Assembly: GCF_029867415.1 (NCBI RefSeq)
Contig: NW_026705404.1
Coordinates: 310,001-374,000 of the forward strand
Length of the DNA: 64,000 nt
Reading direction: 5' to 3'
Source of the DNA: Vicia villosa
Taxonomy: Eukaryota; Streptophyta; Magnoliopsida; Fabales; Fabaceae
How positions within the stretch are numbered: position 1 is the stretch's first letter; every line of letters starts with the position of its first letter. The notes beneath the pieces are model-generated. The model saw nothing but the letters and a program-made list of their open reading frames with translations. It did no database searches and was not told the origin of the DNA. Both the position numbers and the translations under genes were made by a program. This document shows, piece after piece, positions 8,931 through 19,774 of this stretch.

Positions 8931-10859
8931 ATGGTTGAGACTCCAACACCTACATCTACATCTATATTTGGCTCAGCTGAGCAATACAATGGAAATGGTA
9001 ACAATGGTTACACTAGACCGCCAGTATTTGATGGTGAAAACTTTGAGTACTGGAAAGATAAACTTGAAAGTTACTTCCTTGGTGTAGATTGTGACTTATG
9101 GGATCTTCTGGTGGATGGTTACAAACATCCAGTGAACGCTACTGGCGTAAGGCTTACAAGACAAGAAATGAATGATGATCAAAAGAAGCTCTTCAAAAAT
9201 CATCATAAATGTAGGACTGTTTTGCTGAATGCTATCTCTCATGCTGAGTATGAGAAGATATCTAACAGGGAAACTGCCTATGATATATATGAGTCATTGA
9301 AAATGACCCATGAAGGAAATGCTCAAGTCAAGGAGACCAAAGCTCTTGCTCTAATCCAGAAATATGAAGCCTTCAAGATGGAGGACGATGAAGATATTGA
9401 GAAGATGTTCTCAAGATTTCAAACGCTAATTGTTGGATTAAGAGTTCTGGACAAAGGCTACACCAAGGTTGATCATGTAAAGAAGATCATCAGAAGCTTA
9501 CCCAGAAGATGGGGTCCAATGGTGACTGCATTCAAGATTGCAAAGAATCTGAATGAGGTTTCTTTGGAAGAGCTAATCAGTGCCTTGAGAAGCCATGAGA
9601 TAGAGCTGGATGCAAATGAGCCTCAGAAGAAAGGTAAGTCTATTGCATTAAAATCTAATATTAAAAAATGCACTAACGCTAGTCAGGCTGAAGAAGTAGA
9701 TTCTGAAGAATCAGAATCAGAAGATGAAGATGAACTGTCCATGATCTCCAGAAGGGTAAACCAACTCTGGAAGAGCAAACAAAGGAAGTTCAAAAGCTTC
9801 AGAAGTTCAAAGAAGTTTGAACGAGGAGAATCTTCTAGTGGCAGAAGATCTGACAAGAAGAAGGTCGTCTGCTATGAGTGCAACGAGCCTGGACACTTCA
9901 AGAATGAATGTCCAAAACTTCAGAAGGAGAATCCCAAGAAGAAGTTTCATAAGAAGAAAGGTCTTATGGCAACATGGGATGATTCTGAATCAGAATCAGA
10001 ATCAGACTCTGAAGGAGAGCAAGCCAACTTTGCACTGATGGCTACAGTGGATGATGGATCAGAATTTACATCAGAATCAGATTCTGAAGAGGTATTTTCT
10101 GAACTATCTAGAGAAGAGTTAGTTTCCAGTTTAACTGAACTTCTGGAACTCAAGGCTCATCTTAGTATCAAATACAAAAAGCTGAAAAAGCAATTTGAAT
10201 TTGAAACTAAGAAGCTGGAAGTGGAAAATTCTGAACTGAAGGAAAAAGTTTTAAAATTATCCAAAGATAGTGGATCTCCTTCTGAATCAGAAAAATCCAT
10301 TCCTAGTCTCAATCATATTCTGAAAGAATATGACTCGAGATTCAGAAAGTTCATATCTAGAAGTATTGGTAGAAGTCATCTTGCTTCTATGATATATGGT
10401 GTTTCTGGAAACAAAAGGTTTGCCTTTGGCTATGAGGGTGATACCTCACTTAAATTTGAACCTGTTGATGATTTAAAAATCACATACAAGACATTATATG
10501 ATCAGTTCAAATATGGCCACTCACATGATATCAAGCTCACATCACATGCACAGAGTTTTAACACAACACACACCAAAAAGCATGTGACACAACCTAAAAG
10601 ATATCATGCTGACAAACCCAAAGAATATCATACTGTTCCTCCTGTCACTTATCATGCTAAACCCAAGTTCAATCAGAACTTGAGGAAAACTAACAAGAAA
10701 GGACCCAAGAAATTGTGGGTACCTAAGGAGAAGATAATTTCTGTTGCAGATATCCTTAGCAGCAAAGAAGGCAAAGCACAAAATGTCATGGTACCTAGAC
10801 TCTGGGTGCTCGCGACACATGACGGGAAGAAGGTATATGTTCCAAGACCTGGTGCTTAA
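8931..10859 (+). CDS. SIRE-type Gag polyprotein
   Basis: A 642-residue open frame. Residues about 30-60 carry the copia Gag N-terminal motif (PVFDGENFEYWKDKLESYF) and about 100-230 a UBN2-type capsid region (ALIQKYEAFKMEDDEDIEKM). A CCHC knuckle, CYECNEPGHFKNEC, lies at about 314-327. Ser/Glu-rich acidic runs flank it, and a Lys/Glu/Leu-rich segment at about 400-450 (LSIKYKKLKKQFEFETKKLE) probably forms a coiled coil; long Gags with this extension are usual in Sireviruses. Gag should form the cytoplasmic particle that packages element RNA. Its last 116 bases overlap the protease frame at 10744 in a different phase, which could be a frameshift site or a mutation. Confidence 0.92.
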   Translation: MVETPTPTSTSIFGSAEQYNGNGNNGYTRPPVFDGENFEYWKDKLESYFLGVDCDLWDLLVDGYKHPVNATGVRLTRQEMNDDQKKLFKNHHKCRTVLLNAISHAEYEKISNRETAYDIYESLKMTHEGNAQVKETKALALIQKYEAFKMEDDEDIEKMFSRFQTLIVGLRVLDKGYTKVDHVKKIIRSLPRRWGPMVTAFKIAKNLNEVSLEELISALRSHEIELDANEPQKKGKSIALKSNIKKCTNASQAEEVDSEESESEDEDELSMISRRVNQLWKSKQRKFKSFRSSKKFERGESSSGRRSDKKKVVCYECNEPGHFKNECPKLQKENPKKKFHKKKGLMATWDDSESESESDSEGEQANFALMATVDDGSEFTSESDSEEVFSELSREELVSSLTELLELKAHLSIKYKKLKKQFEFETKKLEVENSELKEKVLKLSKDSGSPSESEKSIPSLNHILKEYDSRFRKFISRSIGRSHLASMIYGVSGNKRFAFGYEGDTSLKFEPVDDLKITYKTLYDQFKYGHSHDIKLTSHAQSFNTTHTKKHVTQPKRYHADKPKEYHTVPPVTYHAKPKFNQNLRKTNKKGPKKLWVPKEKIISVADILSSKEGKAQNVMVPRLWVLATHDGKKVYVPRPGA

Positions 10860-12255
10860 GTCTGGTGGAGAAGTTAAGTTTGGAGGAGATCAGAAGGGCA
10901 AGATTGTTGGCTCTGGAACCATAAGTATTGGTAACTCTCCTTCCATAACTAATGTACTTCTTGTAGAAGGATTAACATATAACTTATTGTCCATAAGTCA
11001 ATTAAGTGACAATTGTTATGACATAAGCTTCAATCAAAAGTCTTGCAAGGCTGTAAGTCAGAAGGATGGCTCAATCCTATTTACGGACAAGAGAAAGAAC
11101 AACATTTATAAGATTGATCTTTCTGATCTTGAGAAGCAGAAGGTGACTTGTCTTATTTCTGTTTCTGAAGAGCAATGGGTCTGGCACAGAAAATTAGGAC
11201 ATGCTAGTTTGAGAAAGATTTCTCAGATTAACAAACTAAATCTGGTCAGAGGTCTCCCAAATCTGAAATACAAATCAGATGCTCTTTGTGAAGCATGTCA
11301 GAAGGGCAAGTTCTCCAGACCTGCATTCAAATCTAAGAATGTTGTCTCTTCCTCAAGGCCGTTAGAACTTCTGCACATTGATCTGTTTGGACCAGTCAAA
11401 ACAGCATCTGTCAGAGGGAAGAAATATGGATTAGTCATCGTAGATGATTATAGCCGCTGGACATGGGTAAAGTTCCTAAAACACAAGGATGAGTCTCATT
11501 CAGTGTTCTTTGAATTCTGCACTCAGATCCAATCTGAGAAGGAGTGCAAAATCATAAAGGTCAGAAGTGATCATGGTGGCGAATTTGAGAACAGATTCTT
11601 TGAGGAGTTCTTCAAAGAAAATGGTATTGCCCATGATTTCTCTTGCCCTAGAACTCCACAGCAAAATGGAGTTGTAGAGCAAAAGAATAGGACTCTGCAA
11701 GAAATGGCCAGAACCATGATCAATGAGACCAATATGGCTAAGCACTTCTGGGCAGAAGCAATAAACACTGCATGTTATATTCAGAATAGAATCTCTATAA
11801 GACCTATTCTAAATAAGACTCCTTATGAATTGTGGAAGAACAGAAAGCCCAACATTTCATATTTTCATCCTTTTGGATGTGTGTGTTTTATTCTGAATAC
11901 TAAAGATCATCTTGGTAAGTTTGATTCTAAGGCACAAAAATGTTTTCTTCTTGGATATTCTGAACGCTCTAAAGGCTACAGAGTATACATTACTGAAACA
12001 TTGATTGTAGAAGAATCAATCAATATCAGATTTGATGATAAGCTTGGTCTTGAAAAGCCAAAGCAGTTTGAGAATTTTGCAGATATAGATATTGACATAT
12101 CAGAATTTGTAGAACCAAGAAGCAAAGCTCCAGAAGCTGAAAGTCTCAGAAGCAAAGAATCAGAAGATCAAGTTGCTGCATCTTTAGAGAATCTCAGAAT
12201 TTCTGAAGAGCCAACAGTCAGAAGATCTTCTAGACTCACCTCAGCTCACTCATAA
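10744..12255 (+). pseudogene. SIRE-type Pol, protease and integrase part
   Basis: The frame carries the aspartic protease motif WYLDSGCSRHMTG near its start. The integrase zinc-binding HHCC follows (WHRKLGH..., CEACQKGKFSR). The catalytic core has the first acidic residue at DLFGPV, the second at SDHGGEFEN and the Glu at QQNGVVEQKNRTLQEM, so the D,D-35-E set is present. The C-terminal region carries the usual LLGYSERSKGYR element. The frame ends at a TAA at 12253-12255, in phase with the next segment; CAA to TAA is the simplest origin. The protein would cleave the polyprotein and integrate the cDNA. The catalytic residues appear intact, but translation would stop before RT. Confidence 0.9.
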
Positions 12256-13874
12256 GATGTGATCCTTGGAAAGAAAGATGATCCTATCAGAACAAGAGCA
12301 TTCCTTAAGAACAATGCAGAATGTCAATTAGGTCTTGTTTCTTTGATCAAGCCAACTTCTGTTGATCAAGCTCTAGAAGATCCAGACTGGATAATTGCCA
12401 TGCAAGAAGAACTAAATCAGTTTACAAGGAATGATGTATGGGATTTGGTTCCTAGACCAAAAGGATTCAACATCATTGGTACTAAGTGGGTGTTCAGAAA
12501 CAAGCTTAGTGAGAAGGGAGAAGTGGTAAGAAACAAAGCCAGACTGGTGGCTCAGGGTTATAGTCAGCAAGAAGGATTGACTATACAGAAACCTTTGCAC
12601 CAGTGGCCAGGTTAGAATCTATTCGCTTGTTAATTTCTTTTGCCACTCAGCATAACATCACTCTGTATCAGATGGATGTTAAGAGTGCATTCTTAAATGG
12701 TTATATAGATGAGGAAGTCTATGTCCACCAACCTCCTGGTTTTGAATACTTTAAGTCTCCAGAACTTATTTTTAAACTTAAGAAATCATTGTATGGATTG
12801 AAGCAAGCTCCTAGAGCTTGGTATGAAAGATTAAGTTCTTTCCTTCTGGACAATGGTTTCACTAGAGGACAAGTGGACACGACTCTTTTCTGTAAAACGT
12901 CTAAGAAGGACATTTTAATTTGTCAAATTTATGTTGATGATATTATCTTTGGAACATCTAATGCTTCACTTGGAAAGGAGTTTGCTAAGTCTATGCAGGC
13001 TGAATTTGAAATGAGTATGATGGGTGAACTCAAGTATTTACTTGGGATTCAAATCAACCAAACTTCTGATGGAACTTATGTTCATCAAACGAAGTATGTG
13101 AAAGAACTTCTGAAGAAGTTTAATCTTTCTGAAAGAAAAGAAGCCAAAACTCCCATGCATCCAACGTGTGTTCTAGGTAAGGATGAGGTAAGTAAGAAGG
13201 TAGATCAGAAGTTGTACAGAGGTATGATTAGCTCTCTTCTATATTTAACTGCTTCTAGACCTGACATTCTATTTAGTGTTTGTTTGTGTGCTAGATTCCA
13301 ATCAGATCCTAGAGAATCTCACTTAACTGTTGTTAAGAGAATTCTGAGGTATCTGAAAGGTACTACTAATGTTGGTTTAATCTACAGAAGATCTAAAGAA
13401 TACAACTTAGTAGGATTCTGTGATGCTGACTATGCTGGAGATATAATTGAAAGGAAGAGTACTTCTGGAAGTTGTCAATTTCTTGGAAGTCATTTGATCT
13501 CCTGGTACAGCAAGAAGCAAGCTACCATAGCACTATCAACAACAGAAGCAGAATATGTTGCTGCTGGGTGTAGCACACAAATGCTCTGGATGAAGAGTCA
13601 GCTAGAAGATTATCAGATATATGAGAGTAACATTCCTATTTTCTGTGATAATACTTCTACTATATGTTTATCTAAGAATCCTATCTTACAATCCAAAGCT
13701 AAACATATTGAGATTAAACATCATTTTATGAGGGACTATGTTCAGAAGGGTGTTCTCTCTTTGAACTTTGTGGATACAGACCATCAATGGGCTGATATCT
13801 TTACAAAACCCCTTGCTGAAGATAGGTTTAAGTTCATTATGAAGAATATCAGTATGGGTTTTTGCCCAGAATGA
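12256..13874 (+). pseudogene. SIRE-type Pol, reverse transcriptase and RNase H part, frameshifted
   Basis: After the TAA at 12253 the same frame resumes (WIIAMQEELNQF, TKWVFRNKL, KARLVAQGYSQQEG). A one-base loss near 12576 ('gaaggattgac' where a longer 'gga att gac' is expected) shifts reading to the frame that holds MDVKSAFLNGYIDEEVYV, the catalytic YVDDIIFG box, and RNase H motifs FCDADYAGD and ALSTTEAEYVAA, ending with ADIFTKPLAEDRF and a stop at 13872-13874. All copia RT/RNase H motifs are recognisable. One nonsense and one frameshift mutation separate RT from the upstream frame. Confidence 0.93.
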
Positions 13875-14368
13875 GAAGATCTTATGTATGGGTATCTTCT
13901 GAAATGCGTTAGGATTTCTTTGTTTATAAGAAGTTCTGATAATGATCATTTAGAAGTTCTGATTCTGTTACTACTAATGTTTCATTATCTAAGTTGATTC
14001 AGAAGCTCTTTTAAAGCAAAACAGCTGTCACCAGTCTTTCCTGAAAAATGAACACGTGTTCACTATTTTTGGACAAGCATGCGTGCAGTTGAGGAGACGC
14101 CGCCCTAGGTAACTGTGCAAATCAATTCATTTTGTCACTTTATCTCTCCTAACGTCATTTCTCATTAAATGCATATTAATGTCATGTTTTTTCTGTAATC
14201 ATTTCTTTTTATTTTTTTATGTTACTTTCTTTTATTCAAACCGTTTAAATAACCCGCTTCACTTTCATTTCTTCTTTTTCGCTCTTTTTCTCTATTCTTG
14301 TGTCTCTCTCTCTCTCTTTGCATTTCTCTCTCAAACCCTAGTTTTTGATCTGTAACCAAGCAATCGTC
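13875..14368 (+). promoter_or_regulatory. Spacer before env-like gene, promoter-like at its end
   Basis: No reading frame. The last 150 bases look like a plant promoter and leader: ttaaata at about 14245, then a CT-rich tract (tctctctctctctc near 14304-14330), then aaaccctag just before the ATG at 14369. A separate promoter for the env-like gene is an inference; splicing from the genomic RNA is an equal possibility. Confidence 0.35.
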
Positions 14369-16808
14369 ATGAATTCTTCATCAAGTTCCTCTAGCCCAGC
14401 AGAAAGACTCACTTCCACTCAAATACTTCTTAGAAAGCATGGGTATGCTCCGTTGAAGACATGCACTATACCCACTGAAGACTTGGAAGTTCTGTGTGAG
14501 TCCGCTGTGGACTTTGAAAACCTAAGAGCAAATGGTTTTCAACCTGATGCAAGGATCTTAGAACAAGGATGGTCAAACTATCTTGATAGATTGGTTGGAC
14601 CAATTTATCCAGACCTGGTGAAGGACTTATGGGTTCATGCAACGGTTACTCCAACTGCAATCATCTCCTTCGTGCTAGGGCATGAAGTTGTAGTTACTGA
14701 AAAGTTGATAAGGAAGTTATACAACCTGGAGGATGAAGAAGGCTGCACTGGTCCTCTTCCTGGAAGAGTTAACTGGTTTCAGGTTGAACATCAAATCTCT
14801 CATGCTACCGGTATTGAATATCATAAAACTGGTACTTTGAGGGCATTTTATCAAGTGTGGGCTGAAATTATTCTGGGCTCTCTTCATCACAGAAAGAAGT
14901 TATTCTCCTCCTCCGCCTACATCAGTCCTGATCACAAATACACTCTCTTCTGCATTGGAAGAAGATTGGAACTCAACATTTCTCACATTCTGTTTGACAA
15001 TCTGAAGACTTCTATTGTTGAGTCTAGAGATGAAGAACGTGCGAAGTGTCCTCACATTCCAAGAAATACTATTCCTTATGCCAGAATGATCTCTACTATT
15101 TTGATAGAAGGTAATTTGTTGGATTCTATAAGGACCACTGAAGCGTCCCAATTCCTTGGAGTTGTTCAAGGTCCTGTCTTCATTGGTGTTGATCTGTTCA
15201 GACTTGATCTCATCAGGAACGTAACTTCTGTTGGTACAAGCTTCCCAGACATTCTGTCAAGGAGAGTTCCTGTTGAAGGCTTTGCTACTATGTTTCATCT
15301 AGAACTTCACAAGGCTGTCAAGCATCACTTGGAAGTTTTTGTTAGGACTCAATCCTGCCGTAGATCCTACGTGGATTCGTGGTAGAGTGCTTCCTTCTCT
15401 TGCTGATCTTCAGAAGAAGGATCATAAGAAGCAAGAAGTAAAGCTGAAGAGAAAGGCTGCAGAAGAAGCTGTCAGAGAAGCTAAGAGGCAGAAGGTCACT
15501 TATGATCCTCTTAAAGTGGATTCATTTCGAGCAATAAGAACTGGTACCTTCTCCAGGAAGGTATATCAACCACCTCCTTCTGAACCTCAAACTTCTACCC
15601 AACCGCCTCCTTCTGAACCACAAAACAACTTCACCATACCAAATCCACCTCCCCCATCTCTATCTACACTTGTCTTGAACCCTACACCACTAAATATCCA
15701 TCCCCCAACTCCTTCTGATATGCCATCATCATCAATCCCCATCATAAATATACCATCCTCATCAACTCCCATCACAGATATTCCTTCCTCCTCAATCATC
15801 CCCATAGATATTCCATCTTCTTCAACCACTGCACCTCCACCTTCTCTATCCCATCCCCTACCTACCAGAAAATCCAATCCATACTGCCTTCTCTACCCTG
15901 ACTACAAATCCACCTTCAATCCACCTGAACCTGAACCCCATATCTACCTGGAGATGTTCATAAATGAAGTGATCTGTAGGCTGGACCTTTTGAAGGATGC
16001 TTCCTTCCATGGTCTTGATGATGTTTCCACAAGAAACCTCTGGAGAAGCTTTCGCCACTATTTTCAAGTGGGTGCTATGGCTGTTCAGAAGAGACTAGTA
16101 GCTGCTGCTCCTGGCTATGCTGGTTATCTTCTTGAGGGTGATAATGGTATCTACTATCATCCCATCAAAAACAGGAGAGTCCTTGAGGAGAAGAGGTTTG
16201 TTGATGAACTTTAGGAAGCAAGAATTGCTGCAGCAATGGAAGCTAACCCTTGTAGAGATATTGTGGTCTGGAGACCTCAGTATCCAGTTCTGACTGGAGA
16301 CTTCAAATTCTTGTTTGACTTGCTGAGGGCAAATCCTTCTGAGGAAGACTCAAGCTTGGTCATTCCAGAAGTTGCTGATCCTCCAGAAGTTGAAGGTCCT
16401 TCTGCTCCAAGGAATCTAGCTGCCATTCTTCAGGCTCTTGAGAATGGAGATTCTGAGGTACCTGCGGCAGAGTATGGAGATGCTTCTATGGAAGAAGCAG
16501 ATGCTGAAGATCATCCTGCTGACAGTATTCCTGTTGAGGAAAATCAAGGTGATGATCTGATCATGGAAGCTGCGGTTCAGAACGCTATCCCTCTGGACAG
16601 AAGTTGTGAAGCTTCTTTTGATGAACCTTCTCGTCTCGCAAGGACTCTGGAATTTATTCAGAAGAACCAGGCTGAGTTATCTTCTCGCATGGATGAGCAA
16701 CGCACGATCAATGCTGAATTCCGCACCTTCATGGAGAGGCAGACTGAGAGCAACAATGGGATTCATGACATGCTGGCCAAGATCATGTCAAAGCTAGGGT
16801 CATCTTAG
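14369..16808 (+). pseudogene. Sirevirus envelope-like / plant transposon accessory protein, broken
   Basis: The first segment (ATG 14369 to 15385) begins with a Ser run and holds a domain of the 'putative plant transposon protein' type (LVKDLWVHA, FVLGHEVVVTEKLIRKL, LELNISHILFDNLKTSI, IPYARMISTILIEG). A one-base shift near 15340 leads to the second segment, to a stop at 16212-16214, with a basic stretch (KLKRKAAEEAVREAKRQK) and a long Pro/Ser region of repeated IPSSS units. A third in-phase segment (to 16808) is acidic and ends in a predicted coiled coil (RTLEFIQKNQAELSSRMDEQ). No clear signal peptide or membrane span is seen, so the 'envelope' label rests on position after pol. Function is unknown. 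Confidence 0.8.
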
Positions 16809-17875
16809 TCCTTGAGTCTTAGTTGTTTTCTTTGTTTGCTGCATCTGTGTTTCCTAATATCCCTCTTGTACTTCTGATGAATTTCTCTCTTTGGAAGATC
16901 AATGAAATTTATCTTTTGTTCTCTCATATTGTTTGTCTTGTTTTTTCATCTGAATCTTTTATGTTTTTGATGTTATGACAAAAAGGGGGAGAAAGATGTG
17001 ATAAATGATCTGATTTACTCTATCAGTTGCTGGGAGAAAGGCTCCACATTTCTAACAGAACTTGCAAAGTTCTATGTCTTTGAGTGTTTTGCAGGAATTG
17101 AAGATCCTCTTTAAAGCTCAACATAAGAAGCAGAGACATGGGGAAAACCAATTCTGTATAGAAACAAGCTCATGGAACTTGAAGCAAGCTGAATGCTACA
17201 AAGCTTCAAGATCAGAAGCAAGAAGGAAGAATGTTCTGATATTCTAATGATAGAATATGCTCTAACACATTCTTATTTCTTATATGTTCTGATGCATGTT
17301 TTTAGTTATAAAATATGCTCTGTAACATTACTTGTGTTTGCTCTGATACATAATTATATGTTCTGATACATATTTTATGTTCTGATTCATTCATGCTGAC
17401 TTTTGTCGTTTAGTTTGTTCTGTAACATTTCAGGATGTAGAGATGCTCCGATGATGCTCTGGTACATTCAATAATGTTCTGATACAACCTAGCATGCAAT
17501 GATTGAAGAAGAATTTCAAGCTCTGAAGTTGTCCAATGGAAGCAAGAATCAGAAGCTGAATGTTCTGAAGATCGAAGAAATTCAAGTTCTGAAGCTGTCT
17601 TATGGAAGCAAGAATCAGAAGCTGTGAATGTTCTGAAAGATAAGCATATGTGATCGTCTCAACTGAAATGGAAAATACTCAGGGAAGTCCTTTATTTATA
17701 AAATTCTTCCAGTATTTATTTCAGGGGGGATTGTTAATCTCAGGGGGAGACATATTCACACACTATGTTTATATGCTTATGCTATAGCTGTGTGATTGTC
17801 TTTAGTCGTCTGATATTCTGATCGCAAATTCATATCATTTATGTATGTTTTTGTCATCATCAAAGAGGGGGAGAT
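16809..17875 (+). other. 3' untranslated region with multiple polypurine tracts
   Basis: Purine tracts occur at 16980-16996 (aaaaagggggagaaaga), 17722-17730 (cagggggga, followed by ttgtta), 17741-17750 (cagggggaga) and at the LTR border 17861-17875 (caaagagggggagat). Repeated polypurine tracts upstream of the 3' LTR are a described Sirevirus signature. The sequence between is rich in ttctgatac phrases and has no convincing gene; a 61-residue open frame at 17062-17247 has no recognisable domain. Confidence 0.75.
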
Positions 17876-19022
17876 TGTTAGAACAAGATTTGTTCTGATC
17901 AATATTCTTAGTTTTGATGATAACAAGCATATGAATTTTGTATGAGATAATGTGGTACTCTAATACTATGCAATTTCAATTTCAGGAATTATATAAAGAG
18001 TATGCACAAAATCAGCGCAAGAAGCACTGACTCAAAAGGTTCAGCATGCAACATCAGAACATGGTCTGGCAAGACATCAGAAGATGGTCAAGCAGAATCA
18101 GAACATGGGTCTATGGAAGCATCAGAAGAACTTGAGAATAGAAGCAGAAGCACTGAAGCTCTCATGGTATCACGCTCAGAAGCACTTCAAGGTCAGAAGA
18201 CAAGAAGATGCTCTGCACCAAGCTGTTTGACTCTGATGACATTCAAACGTTGTTTACACAAACATCAGATAAGAAGCAAGTACTAGACTGGCAGGCTACT
18301 GTGACTGACAAAAGGAACGTTAGAAGCTATTAAAGGCAATGTCAGTAGACACAGCGAAAACAAGGCTCAAGGTAGTTGACAAAAGAGTGAAACATTAAAT
18401 GCAATGCTGTACGGAATACGCAAAGCATTAAATGCTCCCAACGGTCATCTTCTCAAGTGCCTATAAATATGAAGTTCTGATGAGACGCAAGGTTACAACT
18501 TACGAATTACAACACTTGCGCAATATACAGAAACGCTGTCAAATTCAAAAGCTCTCAAACTTCATCATCAAACTCACTACATTGCTGTTGTAATATCTTA
18601 GTGAGATTTAAGCTTAAACTTCAGAGAAAATCACAGTTTTGATAATAGCTTTATAAGAAGCATTGTAACTCTTAAAAGAATTTGTTTACATTAAGTTGTA
18701 AGTACTAGAGTGATCAGGTTGTTGATCAGTATACTCTAGCAAGTCTTAGAAGTTGTCTAAGCAGATTGTTCCTAGAGTGATCAAGTTGTGATCAGGATAC
18801 TCTAGAAGACTTAGAGTGTTTCTAAGTGGAAAACCATTGTAATCTCGTGTGATTAGTGGATTAAATCCTCAGGTGAGGTAAATCACTCCAAGGGGGTGGA
18901 CTGGAGTAGTTTAGTTAACAACGAACCAGGATAAAAATCATTGTGCAAATTGTTTTTATCTTACAAGTTTTAAAGCTACACTTATTCAAACCCCCCCTTT
19001 CTAAGTGTTTTTCTATCCTTCA
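17876..19022 (+). repeat. SIRE-type 3' LTR
   Basis: 1147 bp, paired with 7701-8847; ends CTATCCTTCA directly before the AAGAG duplication. Confidence 0.95.
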
Positions 19023-19027
19023 AAGAG

Positions 19028-19234
19028 AATGATGACAACTTTGTTGAATTCAATGAAGTTGTCAAAGCACTTGGTGATGTATGCAAGTACATAGATTTAA
19101 GACTTGACCAAGTTGGTACAATTGACATAAAGCATTGCAGCACATGAGAGCAACTTGCAGGTGTGCTAACTAAACCAGTGAATCTCGAGACTTTCAACTA
19201 CATCATAACAAGAATTGGAGTTTGTGTCATTTGA
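19028..19234 (+). pseudogene. Outer copia element: end of Gag joined to end of Pol
   Basis: Reads NDDNFVEFNE, the continuation of the Gag interrupted at 7700, then jumps to the RNase H C-terminus (IDIKHCST, EQLAGVLTKPVNLETF, TRIGVCVI) and a stop at 19232. The protease, integrase and RT have been deleted. Out-of-frame steps lie between the blocks. Confidence 0.75.
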
Positions 19235-19316
19235 GTCTTGCTGATAATATGCATGAATATAATATTTGTATCATGTTGTAATTCGTATCTTTTGCTAGTT
19301 TCAGATTAAGGGAGTG

Positions 19317-19475
19317 TGTTAGAATATAATTGGTCGATAGAATAGCTAACTAGGAATTAGTTAAAAGGTTGTTAGCTATGAGTGTGGTTGCTTACTATAT
19401 AAGCAATTGATCATTCATGTGATAAAATGTTGTTGAGTTGCATAATTCAATAACAACTTTCTCTCATATTCTAAC
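19317..19475 (+). repeat. Right LTR of outer copia element
   Basis: About 159 bp, starting TGTTAGAATATAATT after a ttaagggag purine tract and matching the interrupted left LTR at 6146-6763 with scattered substitutions and small indels. Confidence 0.85.
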
Positions 19476-19577
19476 CATAAGACGATATTTTTAAATGTCA
19501 CGTTTGATAACACTTCATATTTTTCGAGAAAAAATAGTTATTTCTTTATTATTTTTTTCAAATAAAATATTTACATA

Positions 19578-19774
19578 AGAGAAAAAGAATGAGTTAAATG
19601 GTTATGCACTGACAGTGTAAAATAATTTTACACTATCATCCAATAGAAATACATGGTTCAGTCATGTCATATCAGTAATTTAAAAATTATAAACTGACTT
19701 AGCGGGATACATGCTCATGATTGATTGACAGTGTAAAACTATTTTATCCGGTTAGTGCATCACCCATTTTCTCT
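19578..19774. mobile_element. MITE with imperfect inverted ends
   Basis: The left end (agagaaaa...aaatggttatgcac) and right end (gtgcatcacccattttctct) are inverted, and both halves carry gacagtgtaaaa...ttttac phrases. Elements with 'cactgacagtgtaaaat' are common in legume DNA as far as I recall. A clear duplication is not visible; superfamily unknown. Confidence 0.6.

Larger units (their letters stand above)
7701..19022 (+). mobile_element. Sirevirus (SIRE/Maximus-type) copia retrotransposon, complete, 11.3 kb
   Basis: Two 1147-bp LTRs (7701-8847, 17876-19022) begin TGTTAGAACAAG and end CTATCCTTCA. They are flanked by a perfect 5-bp duplication AAGAG (7696-7700, 19023-19027). Order: LTR, initiator-Met primer site, gag, protease-integrase-RT-RNase H, a spacer, an envelope-like gene, a long 3' region with several polypurine tracts, LTR. 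This order and size are characteristic of Sireviruses such as soybean SIRE1. I count about 14 differences between the LTRs, roughly 1.2 percent, so the insertion is fairly recent. Even so, pol and the env-like gene are broken, so this copy is not autonomous. Confidence 0.95.
6146..19475 (+). mobile_element. Old copia deletion derivative hosting a nested SIRE-type element
   Basis: Short LTRs (6146-6763 interrupted by a MITE, and 19317-19475) begin TGTTAGAATATAATT and end near TATTCTAAC, about 150-160 bp without the insert. A degenerate initiator-tRNA primer site (tggtatctaaagc, 6766) follows the left LTR and a purine tract (ttaagggag) precedes the right LTR. Inside are a copia gag and only the last residues of the RNase H region. 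The nested element at 7701-19022 has its own perfect duplication, so the missing pol was already gone before that insertion. No clean outer target duplication remains (caaag versus ataag). Confidence 0.85.

Noticed and set aside
9947..10153. Antisense Ser/Asp-rich frame within Gag
   Set aside because: Shadow of the acidic Ser/Glu repeat of the Gag frame.
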